A stretch of 64,000 nt of DNA from JAXMBN01 sp046349875 (GTDB taxonomy: Bacteria; Planctomycetota; Planctomycetia; Pirellulales; Pirellulaceae). This document shows positions 40,901 through 49,519 of the stretch, piece after piece; within the stretch, counting starts at the first letter, position 1; each line of letters opens with the position of its first letter. Position numbers and translations under genes: made by a program. Under the pieces are notes generated by a model that made no database searches, was not told the DNA's origin, and worked only from the letters and a program-made list of their open reading frames with translations. The stretch is from positions 62,001-126,000 of the forward strand of contig JAXMBN010000003.1 of NCBI GenBank assembly GCA_046349875.1, given 5' to 3'.

Positions 40901-43622
40901 TGATACCTTGCAAGAGGAGCTGCAGGGGATTCTTGCCAACCGCGATCCACAAGTTGCCAAGCATGCCTTCGTGTTGCGCCGCGCCTCTCTCTCGGAAGAA
41001 GACATTGTCTTGCTAACAAGTGTATCAGCATTGGAGTGGGACGCAAAAAATGGTCGATTAGAAACGCAGCTGCGGCGCTTGGAGCCACGCGTCAGGTCTT
41101 CTGCATTGTCGTTACGCGCGTCGAGCCTTCAAAGGAAGAAGCAAATCGTTGCCGTTTCGCAAGAAAAGGAAAACGTTGCATGCTTTGATTCGGTGTCGTG
41201 TTTCAATGGATACGGACGATTTGTAGAAGGAGGGTACCGAATCGAGAATGCAACGAAACACAAGGTCCCGGCACCATGGAGCAACATTCTTGCCAATGAA
41301 TCGTTCGGTGCCTTGATTACAGAAGTTGGCGGAGGATATACCTGGTTTCGAAATAGTCGCGAGAACAAGCTCACCACCTGGTCCAACGATCCTGTCCTGG
41401 ATACTCCCAGTGAAGTTCTATACCTGACCGAAGCCTCGGGGGTTTGGTCGCCGCTGCAAGCTATCGGCGATTTCCAGTTGGAGCGGGTAGTGCATGGAAT
41501 GGGCGTCACAACCTTTCACAGAGTTCGCGATGAGATCGAATCGAAATTGCAAGTGTTCGTCGATCCTGAATTGCCGATCAAGTATTATTTCCTACGTCTT
41601 TCCAATGAATCGACTAAGGAACGGAGCATTGACCTGACGTTTTATGCGGAGACGGTTTTGGGTGTGCAGCGTGAAGATACCTTGCTTCATCAATATTCGG
41701 ATTGGGATGAGACAAATCATTGTTTGGTGATGAAGAATGGATATCATCCCGATTTCCCCGAGCAAGAGTTTTATATTTCGTCGATGGGCGAGAGTATTGT
41801 TGAATGGTCTGCGGATCGGGCTTCGTTCTTGGGACGTTATGGTAGCTGGAAAGATCCGCTGGGGTTGCGATCGGCCTTGAATGGCAAAGTCGGTGCGCGA
41901 CTCGATCCATGTGGCGTTGTTCGTCTTGCGTTGGATATTCCGCCCAATGGGACACGTGAAGTTTGCGTGGTCATGGGAGCGGCTAATAATCAAGCCGAGC
42001 GTCAGAAACACTTCCACGCAATCGATCGTATGGAAGCGATCCATGAACGGCTCGACCATTGCGAACGAGAATGGAACAATCGATGCCAAAGCGTGCGGGT
42101 ATCCACTCCCAACGCGACCATGGATCGATTGATGAATGGATGGTTGCTCTATCAAACGATCGCTTGCCGTTTGTTTGCTCGATCGGCGTTTTATCAGTCG
42201 GGAGGGGCGTTCGGATTTCGTGATCAATTGCAAGACGCCATGGCATTGGTGTATTCGTGCCCGAGCATGGCTCGGAAACATCTTTTGCATGCAGCAAGTC
42301 GACAATACATCGAGGGTGACGTTCAGCATTGGTGGCATCCTCCATCCGGTCGAGGCACTCGGACACGGTTCTCGGACGACTTTCTATTCTTGCCATACGT
42401 CGTTGGGTATTACGTGCGTGTCACCGGTGATCGAGACGTTCTCTATGAAACGGTACCTTTCTTGGAATCGGTTCCATTGACTGAGGATGAGCATGAACGA
42501 TATGAACAGCCAACGCAAAGCAGCGAGTCGGCATCGGTTCTCGAACACTGTCTACGCGCGCTGAAACACGGCATGCGATATGGCGAACATGGCTTGCCAT
42601 TGATGGGATGTGGAGACTGGAATGATGGAATGAGTCGCGTCGGAGCGGGAGGGCGAGGCGAAAGTGTGTGGGTTGCATGGTTTCAAATCGTCGTTTTTCG
42701 CGAGTTTGCATCCCTACTGCGCGAAGAAGGTGAACAGGAGCCGTGGTGTCAACTCCTGGAGTCGACTGCGGAGCGTCTTCAACAAGCGATTGAGGATACT
42801 GCCTGGGACGGTCGTTGGTACCGGAGAGCATTCTTTGATGATGGGACACCGCTCGGCAGTGATCAAAACTCTGAATGTCGAATCGATTCGTTGAGCCAAT
42901 CATGGGCGGTGCTTGCGAATGGAGAAACGTCGAGATCGGTGGAGGCATTTCAATCGGCTCTTGATCGGCTATATCACCCGCAAGCAAAACTGCTGTTGTT
43001 GTTCCAGCCACCCTTTGTCGATTCTGTGCAAGATCCTGGGTACATCCAAGGATATGTGGCTGGCGTTCGAGAAAACGGAGGCCAATACACCCATGCGGCT
43101 ATCTGGATGATTCAAGCCGCAACAAGACTGGGACGAGGTGATTTGGCGATGGAACTATTTGATGCTTTGAATCCGATTCATCATACGCAAGATCCGGACG
43201 GAGTTGCCAAATACAAGCTAGAGCCCTATGTAATCGCCGCCGATGTTTATTCCAATCCAGATCACTTTGGCCGCGGAGGCTGGTCGTGGTATACAGGATC
43301 GTCCGCTTGGCTGTATCGAATCGGATTGGAGTCGATTCTGGGATTAGAGAAACGCGGATCGGTGGTTCGTTTTCGTCCTCAAGTTCCATCGTCATGGCAT
43401 GAGTATTCGGTCGAAATTCCCTATGGTGGATCGATATGGAAAATACGCGTTACTCTGGCGGACGGTACGTCCGAAGCGTCGAATCGCGATACCATCGAGC
43501 TCTACGATGACGGTACATCCTATGAAGTGGAGATCGTCATCGCCAAGCAGCGTCCCAAGCTTAGGTGCAAAGGAACTGCAACACATTTTAAGAGAGAGCC
43601 GCAAACTAGTTGTGGGCTTTGA
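34911..43622 (+). CDS. ndvB: NdvB-type cyclic beta-glucan synthase
   Basis: The 2,903-residue membrane protein has the cyclic beta-1,2-glucan synthase (NdvB/Cgs) plan. A helical N-terminus (~1-380) and two membrane helices (~390-440) precede a GT84-type glycosyltransferase with WIITLDSDTLLP (~605-616) and HHRWTRGDWQIASWLF (~757-772). More membrane helices follow (~806-850, ~935-965). A middle glycosidase-like region (YNWYETRTLEPL near 1075, RNYMAHHHGMSLLSL near 1530) probably handles chain cyclisation. The C-terminal GH94 phosphorylase-like part has FGFRDQLQDAM (~2430), GDWNDGMSRVG (~2570) and WSWYTGSSAWLYR (~2790). Cyclic glucans serve periplasmic osmoadaptation in proteobacteria. The 3' end overlaps metF by 17 bp in convergent orientation. 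Confidence 0.92.
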   Translation: MESGSDSSVIDAVESSGSVGSHQMRARAIDLGRKLRQVDEPKSKNKRNIFPAIEYPLEQIVSEIVEGHHAAVQWAKHGEDVSPIVDWMLDNYYILSERIDEIRVDLPPGFLKELPRVRGVPRMQVLASELLLLSDCSLDEALIVEFVRAFQETCDVRIGELWALSTWLKLCLLERLGSIANALVEDHAALLRASEFLSKVASQPYATYSLLPLLDSGAAILRAHRKLLLEHEPQDSIVMSVEDHAESTGRTISELQKLEQRRLATMQVTIGNIITSLRLLSSMDWADVFESVSDVETLLRQDSVYPRMDFASRNIYRSAIEELAKGSDCTEQEIARLAIELARNESSTTLRSHVGYWLIDAGRGELESRIEFRPKLSQRLIHLGLRHPYATYFGGWIALGVALLVSSTYLVARGGWDIWIIWLWIVTSTIPISEVSIAIWNAILTRWLPVCQLPKLDFTDGVDKSNPTWIVVPSMLTSSKEIQHLLAQLENHYLANRDHQFRFALLTDFPDAKVEHGDGDAELVQMAIQGIRKLNERYSVRDGSSAFYLFHRYRRWNASEGRWMGWERKRGKLLEFTKWVQTGATNSKVMVEGDLSGLEPYRHPENTPWIITLDSDTLLPRDAAQRLVGVASHPLNRVELDEWTHQVVRGYTIFQPRVSLHTGEQKRTRYLELHTAHSGLDPYVSAASDVYQDLFREGSFTGKGIFDLRRFEMLLDGVFPENRILSHDLIEGCHVRVGLASDIEVYDGYPGRYDADMRRHHRWTRGDWQIASWLFPKVPTETGWASNRLSALSKWKIVDNLRRSLVAPAALFVLFLGFWLGGEASIAGAMTGILLCFVPFLIQVAVGWTRGPRPVSWMQRLRKHAIDSIRSFELCFYQLAFLPHRSVLMIDAILRTLYRIVISQKRLLEWETAAAVEERVKREKGAILKQLVGCSLAGLGMCFLFEDAIAWVVGAIWLVAPFVGHAISMPVTNQAKPMQEDQELYLLQLANATWGYFESFVDERNHWLPPDNVQEYPLLKIAHRISPTNEGMFLVSTLVARELGFIGMDSMIQLLQKNLDSWLSLPMFQGHHYNWYETRTLEPLAPRYVSTVDSGNLLASYLTVSAGLVEQLDRPLFGPQVVQSVKASLQWLIRRMRRIKVDAKSVSKDVSALVEEYVEYLETAQWMMDSFAKGDSAWKHFVERMDVLAARLRQMEWHLKDVSSPSLVLEVGQWARLLAERLENQSREAKSLVPWMFSEKYQALLAISAAESKDVTPITRSMRNGCTLNEIFRFPKLLEGANVKNTPEYRAVAGSAREAAAIAQDMIERVYLVKKRCEDAAEAMSFGFLLNDRRNLFSIGYNIDLGKLDKNCYDLLCSECRLASYLAIARGDVDAEHWFRLGRQATLIQGAPTLLSWGGTMFEYLMPNLFLRSLPGSLLESTCRSAVARQMEYGAELGIPWGVSESAYASIAANSDYQYRSFGVPSLGLKRGLAKDQVVSPYSTFLALTLANEKAIANLARMEELGMGTWGFYDAIDFTRSRLRKGEQYRTVRNYMAHHHGMSLLSLCNALRDNVISKWFHSIPMVRANQLLLEEKSLEFATSKLPEPAEDDPAANRAKERVVLSRIVRGLEHNSPKVHLLTNGRFTSYFNHVGGGFCLAEGIQLNRWRADLSTESFGSFVYLRDPKTEEVWSPTLLPTKCVPDQYEVVYSADKAEVHRKQGTIETHLEIVVSPEHAAEVRQLRITNTGTHMRTLEVSTYQEVTLTPRKVDAAHPAFQKLFLETEYVEEDATLIARRRPRDKTLKPLFALHTLAVPAHVASSVQWETSREEFLGRLGDIEDPQGLYEPEWSRKTGAVLDTIFALRCTVEIPSGESVVIGMTTAMAESEEEAKQLGDLYHDLRGVQRALELAWAFAQVETHQDSFEPRKVHLFNQLAGHLMYPAFLENSSHASMKNRWSQSMLWRFGISGDFPIVLCHIQNASGMEVFRDLLDSQEYLMKRGLTWDLVMLNEFPGSYFDTLQEELQGILANRDPQVAKHAFVLRRASLSEEDIVLLTSVSALEWDAKNGRLETQLRRLEPRVRSSALSLRASSLQRKKQIVAVSQEKENVACFDSVSCFNGYGRFVEGGYRIENATKHKVPAPWSNILANESFGALITEVGGGYTWFRNSRENKLTTWSNDPVLDTPSEVLYLTEASGVWSPLQAIGDFQLERVVHGMGVTTFHRVRDEIESKLQVFVDPELPIKYYFLRLSNESTKERSIDLTFYAETVLGVQREDTLLHQYSDWDETNHCLVMKNGYHPDFPEQEFYISSMGESIVEWSADRASFLGRYGSWKDPLGLRSALNGKVGARLDPCGVVRLALDIPPNGTREVCVVMGAANNQAERQKHFHAIDRMEAIHERLDHCEREWNNRCQSVRVSTPNATMDRLMNGWLLYQTIACRLFARSAFYQSGGAFGFRDQLQDAMALVYSCPSMARKHLLHAASRQYIEGDVQHWWHPPSGRGTRTRFSDDFLFLPYVVGYYVRVTGDRDVLYETVPFLESVPLTEDEHERYEQPTQSSESASVLEHCLRALKHGMRYGEHGLPLMGCGDWNDGMSRVGAGGRGESVWVAWFQIVVFREFASLLREEGEQEPWCQLLESTAERLQQAIEDTAWDGRWYRRAFFDDGTPLGSDQNSECRIDSLSQSWAVLANGETSRSVEAFQSALDRLYHPQAKLLLLFQPPFVDSVQDPGYIQGYVAGVRENGGQYTHAAIWMIQAATRLGRGDLAMELFDALNPIHHTQDPDGVAKYKLEPYVIAADVYSNPDHFGRGGWSWYTGSSAWLYRIGLESILGLEKRGSVVRFRPQVPSSWHEYSVEIPYGGSIWKIRVTLADGTSEASNRDTIELYDDGTSYEVEIVIAKQRPKLRCKGTATHFKREPQTSCGL

Positions 43623-44466
43623 GCACGGCTGCCGTGGCTTGCGACTTATTCAGTACATAGTAATGAATGCCGGGAACTCCTGCTTGGATCAATTCGGCAA
43701 CCTGCTGCTGCGCGAATTCGACACCCACGGAGTATTGCCACGCAGCATCGTCTTTTTCGCCAAGCCGGTCGACAAAGGATTGCGGTAAGGAGGCTTTGCA
43801 TAGGGAAGCGATGCGCTGAATTTGCGCCAGGTTGGTTACAGGGAGAATACCTGGCACGATGGGGACCTGAATGCCAATGGCCTGACATCGATCGCGAAAT
43901 CGGAAGAAGTCTTCGTTCTTGTAAAACAACTGCGTCACGACGATATCGCCACCCGCGTCGACTTTACGTTTGAGGTTCTTGAGGTCCTCGTCGGCATTGA
44001 CCGCTTCTTGATGGACTTCAGGATAGCCGGCCACGGCGATTCCATAACGAGGAAACTCGGTTCGAATGAGTTTCACCAGTTCGTTGGCATAGCGGAGTCC
44101 GCCTTCGACTGGACGAAACGCCGTTTCCCCTTTGGGCGGATCCCCACGGAGTGCCACGATATAGTCGATACCCTGTTGTTGCGCGGTGGTAAGATAACGC
44201 CGCAAATCGTCGACCGTGGACCCTACACACGTCAAATGGGAAGCTACAGGAACTCCGAACTGGCGTTTGACAGAACTTGCCACTTGAAGCGTACGATCCT
44301 GAGTGGATCCCCCGGCTCCGTACGTGCAAGTGAAGAAGTCCGGTTTAAACTGGCAAAGTTCGCGGACCGTTTGCATCAAAGCCGTTACACCCTCTTCCGT
44401 CTTGGGTGGAAATAGTTCGAACGACAAGCCAAGCTTCGAGCCACGAAATACGTCAGCAATTCCCAT
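43606..44466 (-). CDS. metF: methylenetetrahydrofolate reductase
   Basis: The 286-residue protein has the MetF TIM-barrel signature: LSFELFPPKTEEGVTAL, TYGAGGSTQDRTL, HLTCVGSTVDDL, YIVALRGDPPKG, GYPEVH, KVDAGGDIVVTQLFY and VPIVPGILPV. It reduces 5,10-methylene-THF to 5-methyl-THF with FAD for methionine synthesis. The length is normal. ATG 44466 has GAG upstream. The leader (44467-44590) holds short possible stems, but I could not match a SAM or SAH riboswitch. The 3' end overlaps the glucan synthase by 17 bp. Confidence 0.94.
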   Translation of the reverse strand: MGIADVFRGSKLGLSFELFPPKTEEGVTALMQTVRELCQFKPDFFTCTYGAGGSTQDRTLQVASSVKRQFGVPVASHLTCVGSTVDDLRRYLTTAQQQGIDYIVALRGDPPKGETAFRPVEGGLRYANELVKLIRTEFPRYGIAVAGYPEVHQEAVNADEDLKNLKRKVDAGGDIVVTQLFYKNEDFFRFRDRCQAIGIQVPIVPGILPVTNLAQIQRIASLCKASLPQSFVDRLGEKDDAAWQYSVGVEFAQQQVAELIQAGVPGIHYYVLNKSQATAAVLKAHN

Positions 44467-44695
44467 CGGATCCAGCTCACAAATCTGTCATTAGCAAAAG
44501 TCATGGAGCCCCATCTGCTGGCTCGACAACCTCGACGCCATGTCGAGATCCCAAGTATACATAATTCCCGCGAATCGGAAGTCGCCCATAACGATCTTGA
44601 AAACGGATTCATGCAGGAAGGAGTCGTTGTTCCGCGAAAGACGCCCAGAAATAGCCACTGAAAAACGGGGCTCACGCAAGGTGTGAACGACTCGT

Positions 44696-45118
44696 TTAGG
44701 GTTGAGGGGAATCCAATACCATCTCAAGTTGCATCACTAAATCGGACGCGGCTGCCGACACTTCCGAGTCGCCCGAGACGGCCAGCGCCAATAGATCCTT
44801 TTGGTATTCGTTCCAGATCCAAATGGCAGCTTCGGGGCTTTCATCGATCATAGGGAAAAACTGCTCACGGATAATTTGAAGCTGTAATGTGGAATCACCA
44901 TTCGCCAACGCTTGATGATGTGATTCAATGATTACCGAACCAAATAGCTTTGCTGCCGCATCGACGTCGACCGTAATACGATTGGGAAGGTCTTGAACCC
45001 AATGTACGATTTTGGCGGTGGTCCATCCGGCAAATAGACAGCCCATCAAAAGAACTCCCAAGGCGATCCAAAGCAGTCCTCTTGTTCGCCGCGGCATGTT
45101 GCACCAACTTGGTTCCAT
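44696..45118 (-). CDS. membrane-anchored protein of unknown function
   Basis: A 140-residue product with a single membrane helix near the N-terminus (GLLWIALGVLLMGCLFAGW) and a helical extracytoplasmic part (SVIIESHHQALANGD ... AAIWIWNEYQKDLLALAVSG). A second possible start (MPRRTRG, 45097) would place the helix closer to the terminus. No family was recognised and no strong ribosome site is visible. It is the first of a run of small minus-strand genes. Confidence 0.6.
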   Translation of the reverse strand: MEPSWCNMPRRTRGLLWIALGVLLMGCLFAGWTTAKIVHWVQDLPNRITVDVDAAAKLFGSVIIESHHQALANGDSTLQLQIIREQFFPMIDESPEAAIWIWNEYQKDLLALAVSGDSEVSAAASDLVMQLEMVLDSPQP

Positions 45119-45198
45119 GCTGAAAGAGCCATCGCTGAAGTCGGCGAGCCAATGCTCATCAGCTGAATGTAGAGCTTATTGAATGAATCGCGAAGCCG

Positions 45199-45585
45199 CT
45201 AATCCGCGTAATGAATGAAAGCCATGCTAATCTTGTATTGGTAGCGATCAGGATCACCCGCAGGAATCAAGCCAGCGTCAATGAGCCCCTGTCGCACGAC
45301 CACCGCAAAATGTTCAGTTGCGTCATAGTCCTCATCATCATCCTCTTCTTCGGGAATTGGATACTTTCTGATGATTTCCTTGAACTTCTCGAGCACCTTG
45401 CCATCCAATTCGCACGTGCCCTGTTGGACGCAAAACTTGACAAACTCCGCTCCGCCATCGATAGCAAGTGGAGTTGCGCGGCCAACAAAATCATCCTCTT
45501 CCCATTGGTCACCGGTTTTACCTTGAGGTGACGGAATTCGATCGTCTGTACTCTTGCCAAAAATTCGGCGGAGAAATTCAATCAT
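45199..45585 (-). CDS. small acidic protein of unknown function
   Basis: The 128-residue soluble protein begins MIEFLRRIFGKSTDD and contains a strongly acidic linker (PEEEDDDEDYDATEHF) before a C-terminal helical region (VVVRQGLIDAGLIPAGDPD). Composition and codon use look protein-like throughout, but no motif or family was recognised. No ribosome site is obvious at ATG 45585. Confidence 0.6.
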   Translation of the reverse strand: MIEFLRRIFGKSTDDRIPSPQGKTGDQWEEDDFVGRATPLAIDGGAEFVKFCVQQGTCELDGKVLEKFKEIIRKYPIPEEEDDDEDYDATEHFAVVVRQGLIDAGLIPAGDPDRYQYKISMAFIHYAD

Positions 45586-45619
45586 GTGACGCAGGCTCCA
45601 ATGAGGTTTGGCGTAACGA

Positions 45620-45745
45620 CGAATGTTGCGAAGAGCACAAGACCTTTCGACTTAACTCTTCGTGCTCTTCCAATCTTCGTGGTAATCAATCTTTTGGATT
45701 GTCATGCACATTATCTTGGCGTACTTATAGAAACCTTTCTCATTT
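45620..45745. repeat. dispersed repeat, first copy
   Basis: The segment from GAATGTTGCGAAGAGCAC through TTCGTGCTCTTCCAATCTTC to AGAAACCTTTCTCATTTG closely matches 47579-47708 in the same orientation, with scattered differences. It contains CTTCGTG units of the CACGAA family. Confidence 0.7.
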
Positions 45746-46087
45746 GTTCTTGTTGATACGGAAATGCCCAATGATTTCTGCTATCGCTTCATGAGCCTCA
45801 GGGGATGTGACGACAACCAAAGTGGCTTGATCTGGAAGTGAGTTGATACGATGATTTTCTTTCCATTGGTCTGGCAAAACATTTGATTTCAGAAGTGCAA
45901 TCAAAATGGAAGGATCGAATTTCTTACCGTTCTGCGACCAGACCGCCAAATCTTCCACCGGGTAGGCTCTTACCAAAAGCGGTTGGGCAGGTTGTACCAC
46001 TTCAGGTTTGGGATTCTGCTGCGCCCGAAGCAGTCCAAGAGAGGACAATAAACATACCATTGCCAGTACCGCCATCCATTTTCGCAT
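45740..46087 (-). CDS. small secreted protein
   Basis: A signal peptide (MRKWMAVLAMVCLLSSLGLLRA) precedes ~90 residues. The mature part has VRAYPVEDLAVWSQNGKKFD, ALLKSNVLPDQW and a final ATLVVVTSPEAHEAIAEIIGHF. This beta-alpha-beta pattern, ending with V-V-x-x-x-x-x-x-H-x-x-I-x-x-x-L-like spacing, recalls the small N-terminal secretin-like folds frequent in planctomycete exported proteins. The function is unknown. The ATG has AGGATTC upstream. Confidence 0.65.
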   Translation of the reverse strand: MRKWMAVLAMVCLLSSLGLLRAQQNPKPEVVQPAQPLLVRAYPVEDLAVWSQNGKKFDPSILIALLKSNVLPDQWKENHRINSLPDQATLVVVTSPEAHEAIAEIIGHFRINKNK

Positions 46088-46259
46088 AGAAGAATCCTTT
46101 CAAAGAGAATGTTAAACAGCGGTATACATGGTACCAGGGTGCGTCGGGGAGAATCAACAGGCTTAATAACTTCGGTAGAGATCATCAAACGGTAGAACAA
46201 ATATCAATGCAAAGAATTCCGGGCCAAGTCAGCACATACGATTCCTTCGGGATTGGCAA

Positions 46260-47500
46260 CATGGACCTGTGATAATGGCGCCGGATTGGGATGGCATAAA
46301 ATTGAAGCAAGGCGTTCCTAAAGCTGCGATACGCGGGATTGTAATCGATTCAATGAAGGAACCACGAAAGTCACGAAAAACACGAAAGATGATCTTGCAA
46401 GATGTGAGAGCAGGCTCAATTGAGACGCACTTCGCTGATCGCACGAGAAAGAGTTGCCTTTCAAAAGCTCGGGTTCCATTGCCAGCAACTCATTAAACGA
46501 ACGAGATGACCGACTTGGGGAACTCCGAACCTACCACGAAGAGCACGAAAAACACGAAGAAGATTTCTACCGCGAGACATTGGCTCCAATGAAGTTCCGC
46601 CCGTTGGCGTCCTGCTTGTTCGGATAAACGTCTCCTCACATGTCCATAGCATTCGACCAAGGGCTAACTTGGTTACATGGACCTGTGATAATGGCGCGGG
46701 GTTGGGATGACATAGAATTGAAGCAAGGCGTTCCTAAAGCTGCGATACGGGGATTGTAATCGATTCCATGAAGGAACCACGAAAGTCACGAAAAACACGA
46801 AAGATAATCTTGCAAGATGTGAGAGCAGGCTCAATGGAGCCGCACTTCGATGATCGCACAAGAAAGAGTTGCCTTTAAAAAACTCTGGTTCCCCTGCTAG
46901 CAACTCATTGAACGAACGAGATGACCGACTTGGGGAACTCCGAACCTACCACGAAGAGCACGAAAAACAGGAAGAAGATTTCTACCGCGAGACATAGGCT
47001 CCAATGAAGTTCCGCCCGTTGGCGTCCTGCTTGTTCGGATAAACGTCTCCTCACATGTCCATGGCATTCGACCAAGGGCTAACTTGGTTACATGGACCTG
47101 TGATAATGGCGCGGGGTTGGGCGGCATAGATTTGAAGTGAGCCGTTCCTTGAGCTGCGATACGCGGGATTGTAATCAATGCAATGATAGAACCACGAAAG
47201 TCACGAAAAACACGAAAGATGATCTTGCAAGATGTGAGAGCAGGCTCAATGGAGCCGCACTTCGATGATCGCACGAGAAAGAGTTACCTTTTGAAAGCTC
47301 TGGTTCCCCTGCTAGCAACTCATTGAACGAACGTGATGACCGACGTGGGGAACTCCGAACCTACCACGAAGAGCACGAAAAACACGAAGAAGATCTCTAC
47401 CGCGAGACATGGGCTCCAATGAAGTTTCGCCCGTTGGCGTCCTGCTTGTTCGGATAAACGTCTCCTCAAATGTCCATAGCATTCGACCAAGGGCTAGCTG
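46260..47500. repeat. three tandem copies of a ~415-bp repeat
   Basis: Copies start at CATGGACCTGTGATAATGG: 46260, 46677 and 47091, giving periods of 417 and 414 bp. Each contains AACCACGAAAGTCACGAAAA, a second block with CCACGAAGAGCACGAAAAAC, and ends at CGACCAAGGGCTA. They differ by scattered substitutions and one-base indels, so they are not recent exact duplicates. Open frames inside (such as the one ending near 47503) are shared between copies and show no ribosome site or protein family; I do not count them as genes. Confidence 0.85.
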
Positions 47501-47578
47501 CATCGAATAGATATTTTGAGGAACGAGTCATCGGAATGTCTGATGGTTCGTGGTGCCATTTAAAATTCGAAACGACGA

Positions 47579-47708
47579 ATGTTGCGAACATCACAGAACA
47601 AGACCTTTCGACACGATTCTTCGTGCTCTTCCAATCTTCGTGGTAATCCATCTTCTGGATTGCCAAACGAGTTAACTCGGTGTCCCCACAGAAACCTTCT
47701 TTATTTGT
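47579..47708. repeat. dispersed repeat, second copy
   Basis: Second copy of the 45620-45745 element, placed just after the tandem array, so the two copies flank the secreted-protein gene and the array. Ends at GAAACCTTCTTTATTTG. Confidence 0.7.
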
Positions 47709-47839
47709 GACGTTCATGGGTCAAAAATGCAGAATGCAGTTAGTGAGAATGTCACATGGCCTGTTGAGACTGCGTTCAAGTGAGGCAAGAAATCTTTTCG
47801 TTCGAGAGGGCCGCTCTCCCGTTCGCGTTCAAGGCTCGG

Positions 47840-48694
47840 TTAGCGACCCTTGGGAGCGAATGATCCTATTGCGATTACACCCTCGTCTCCAACCTCAAGG
47901 ACGTCTGCCGTAACGGGATGGCCAGAGTCATTGTATTCGTGCAAAACAACGGCACCAAGTCGACCAAGGAAGTCATGATCTGCTTTCGAAATAATGTAAA
48001 CGAAATCACGCGCAGGGGCGACTACATACACTGGCCAGCCATGCGTTGGACTGACTAGTTCACGAAATCCTTTAGCGAGTATAAGCGAAGCTTTGAAGGG
48101 TGAGTCATTCGTGGAGAGCATGCCCAGTTTCACGCCATCGATCTCTTGAATCTTTAACTTTGTGTTCGCGAGCACTTGATTCATTTGAACTTCCGCCTGA
48201 CCGATGACCGTTTCTCGGGTAACTTGCCATTCCGTCAACATCGAATGGGTGATCCACGAAATCCGCGACTGATCAGGAGGCGTGAAAACAAAGACTTTGA
48301 CCAGATCGTCGGATACGACCTCATGCAATGTGTCATCGAAACCGGCTTGATAGTCAGACGGTTCGATCGAGAATCGTAGGTGCGTTTTCACCGTTTCCCA
48401 ATCAGGATGGTCGTCGATCCTTTCGATGTCCAATTGCTTCGCAAAACGCGCGATCGCATCGGCGTCGTTATCTCGCGCGTAGTTCCGGCGAATGTTTTCA
48501 AGATTGACGGTCACTGTGACGTCGCCAATCTGGACTCTGTAAAGTCCTTCGTCGGTCACCGTAAACGGTAACTCACGATTTTCAAGTTCGAGTTGGAATA
48601 GTTTATCGGCGGTCGGGTTCGGTGATTTGGGCATGGGTGTAGACTCGGTACAACCAATGACGAACAACAAAGCGACGGTAAGAACGTATCTCAT
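47840..48694 (-). CDS. DUF1444-like lipoprotein
   Basis: The N-terminus MRYVLTVALLFVIGCTES is a lipoprotein signal with lipobox VIGC. The remaining ~270 residues resemble DUF1444: YRVQIGDVTVTVNLENIRRN, a central strand-helix set with LTEWQVTRETVIGQAEVQMN, then PVYVVAPARDFVYIISKADH. DUF1444 proteins have no established activity. No ribosome site is clear. It lies after the tandem repeat array. Confidence 0.68.
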   Translation of the reverse strand: MRYVLTVALLFVIGCTESTPMPKSPNPTADKLFQLELENRELPFTVTDEGLYRVQIGDVTVTVNLENIRRNYARDNDADAIARFAKQLDIERIDDHPDWETVKTHLRFSIEPSDYQAGFDDTLHEVVSDDLVKVFVFTPPDQSRISWITHSMLTEWQVTRETVIGQAEVQMNQVLANTKLKIQEIDGVKLGMLSTNDSPFKASLILAKGFRELVSPTHGWPVYVVAPARDFVYIISKADHDFLGRLGAVVLHEYNDSGHPVTADVLEVGDEGVIAIGSFAPKGR

Positions 48695-48950
48695 TATTGT
48701 CCGCTAACGTGGGCGATGTCGATTCGAATGCAATGATTCAAAAACTGAATAACAACGATCACTTGGCTTCAAACGAATCTTACCCATTTGAATCGCCAAA
48801 ATGCAGGTAGCACCAAGTATTTGAAACGGGATCCGCATTCATTCGAGATTCACGTATATTTGCGATTCCGTGGTTCCATCCAGGTATCGCATGCTTTTAG
48901 TGCTGCATAGCGATATAACGCAAGCGCGAAGCTCTATTGAGATCGGTAGG

Positions 48951-49328
48951 TTATGGCGATCGGAGCCAGTCTTGCAGCCGTTGCGTCTCCCGAATCAGCG
49001 AGTCTACGGACCCGTCCCACGGATCGATGAAAGCATCACGAAACAAGACACCAAATTCTTGGCCAATCTCGAAGCATACTTCTCCAAGATCGATGTCGGG
49101 AAAAAGCTTCGCAACATTGTCCATTGGTTCTACGTTTGCGAGTCGAAGTTGTTGGCGTAAAACACACCGGACCCTCGCACAAGTATCGACGGTGACTTCG
49201 GTGTTTGCATAATACTTGCGGTGAAATTCATCGTCCGTTATCGAGGGACGGCTGTTCATACCGCGAACATTAGGCGAGTCAAGCCAAGTCGCTATCGATG
49301 CAAGCCATTGACGTACTGGAATGGACAT
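48951..49328 (-). CDS. small protein, possibly acyl-carrier-like fold
   Basis: The 125-residue product from ATG 49328 (MSIPVRQWLASIATWL) contains RPSITDDEFHRKYYANTEVT, KLFPDIDLGEVCFEIGQEFG and an end DGSVDSLIRETQRLQDWL. The F-x-D-x-D-L-x-E-x-x-x-E-I-x-x-x-F-G pattern recalls acyl-carrier-like helices, but the Asp-Ser pantetheine site is not evident. Related proteins are common in planctomycete genomes. Frame open to 49367. Confidence 0.6.
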   Translation of the reverse strand: MSIPVRQWLASIATWLDSPNVRGMNSRPSITDDEFHRKYYANTEVTVDTCARVRCVLRQQLRLANVEPMDNVAKLFPDIDLGEVCFEIGQEFGVLFRDAFIDPWDGSVDSLIRETQRLQDWLRSP

Positions 49329-49519
49329 ATTGTATGGTCTCACGCGTGGACTCGCTGGTGGCGTCATTGATCGCCCCCGATGAACGCCATAACTGAGTGG
49401 GGTTTCGATAAATGTGCTCGGACCTCAGGCCGCAAATCAATCAGATTAGCAAAATCCCAGGAATGCGATTGACCTTCATCCCTTTGAATTAAGTTCCGCC
49501 ACGTGCATGATGTTCGCTT

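Noticed and set aside
44467..44600. Possible SAM or SAH riboswitch in the metF leader
   Set aside because: Short stems can be drawn, but I could not match any conserved riboswitch core.
44385..44727. Two minus-strand frames around the metF start
   Set aside because: Both are out of frame with metF, lack ribosome sites and have no recognisable composition.
46897..47503. Open frames of 63-125 codons inside the tandem repeats as a repeated gene family
   Set aside because: Copies are broken differently by indels, without ribosome sites or substitutions that favour the reading frame.
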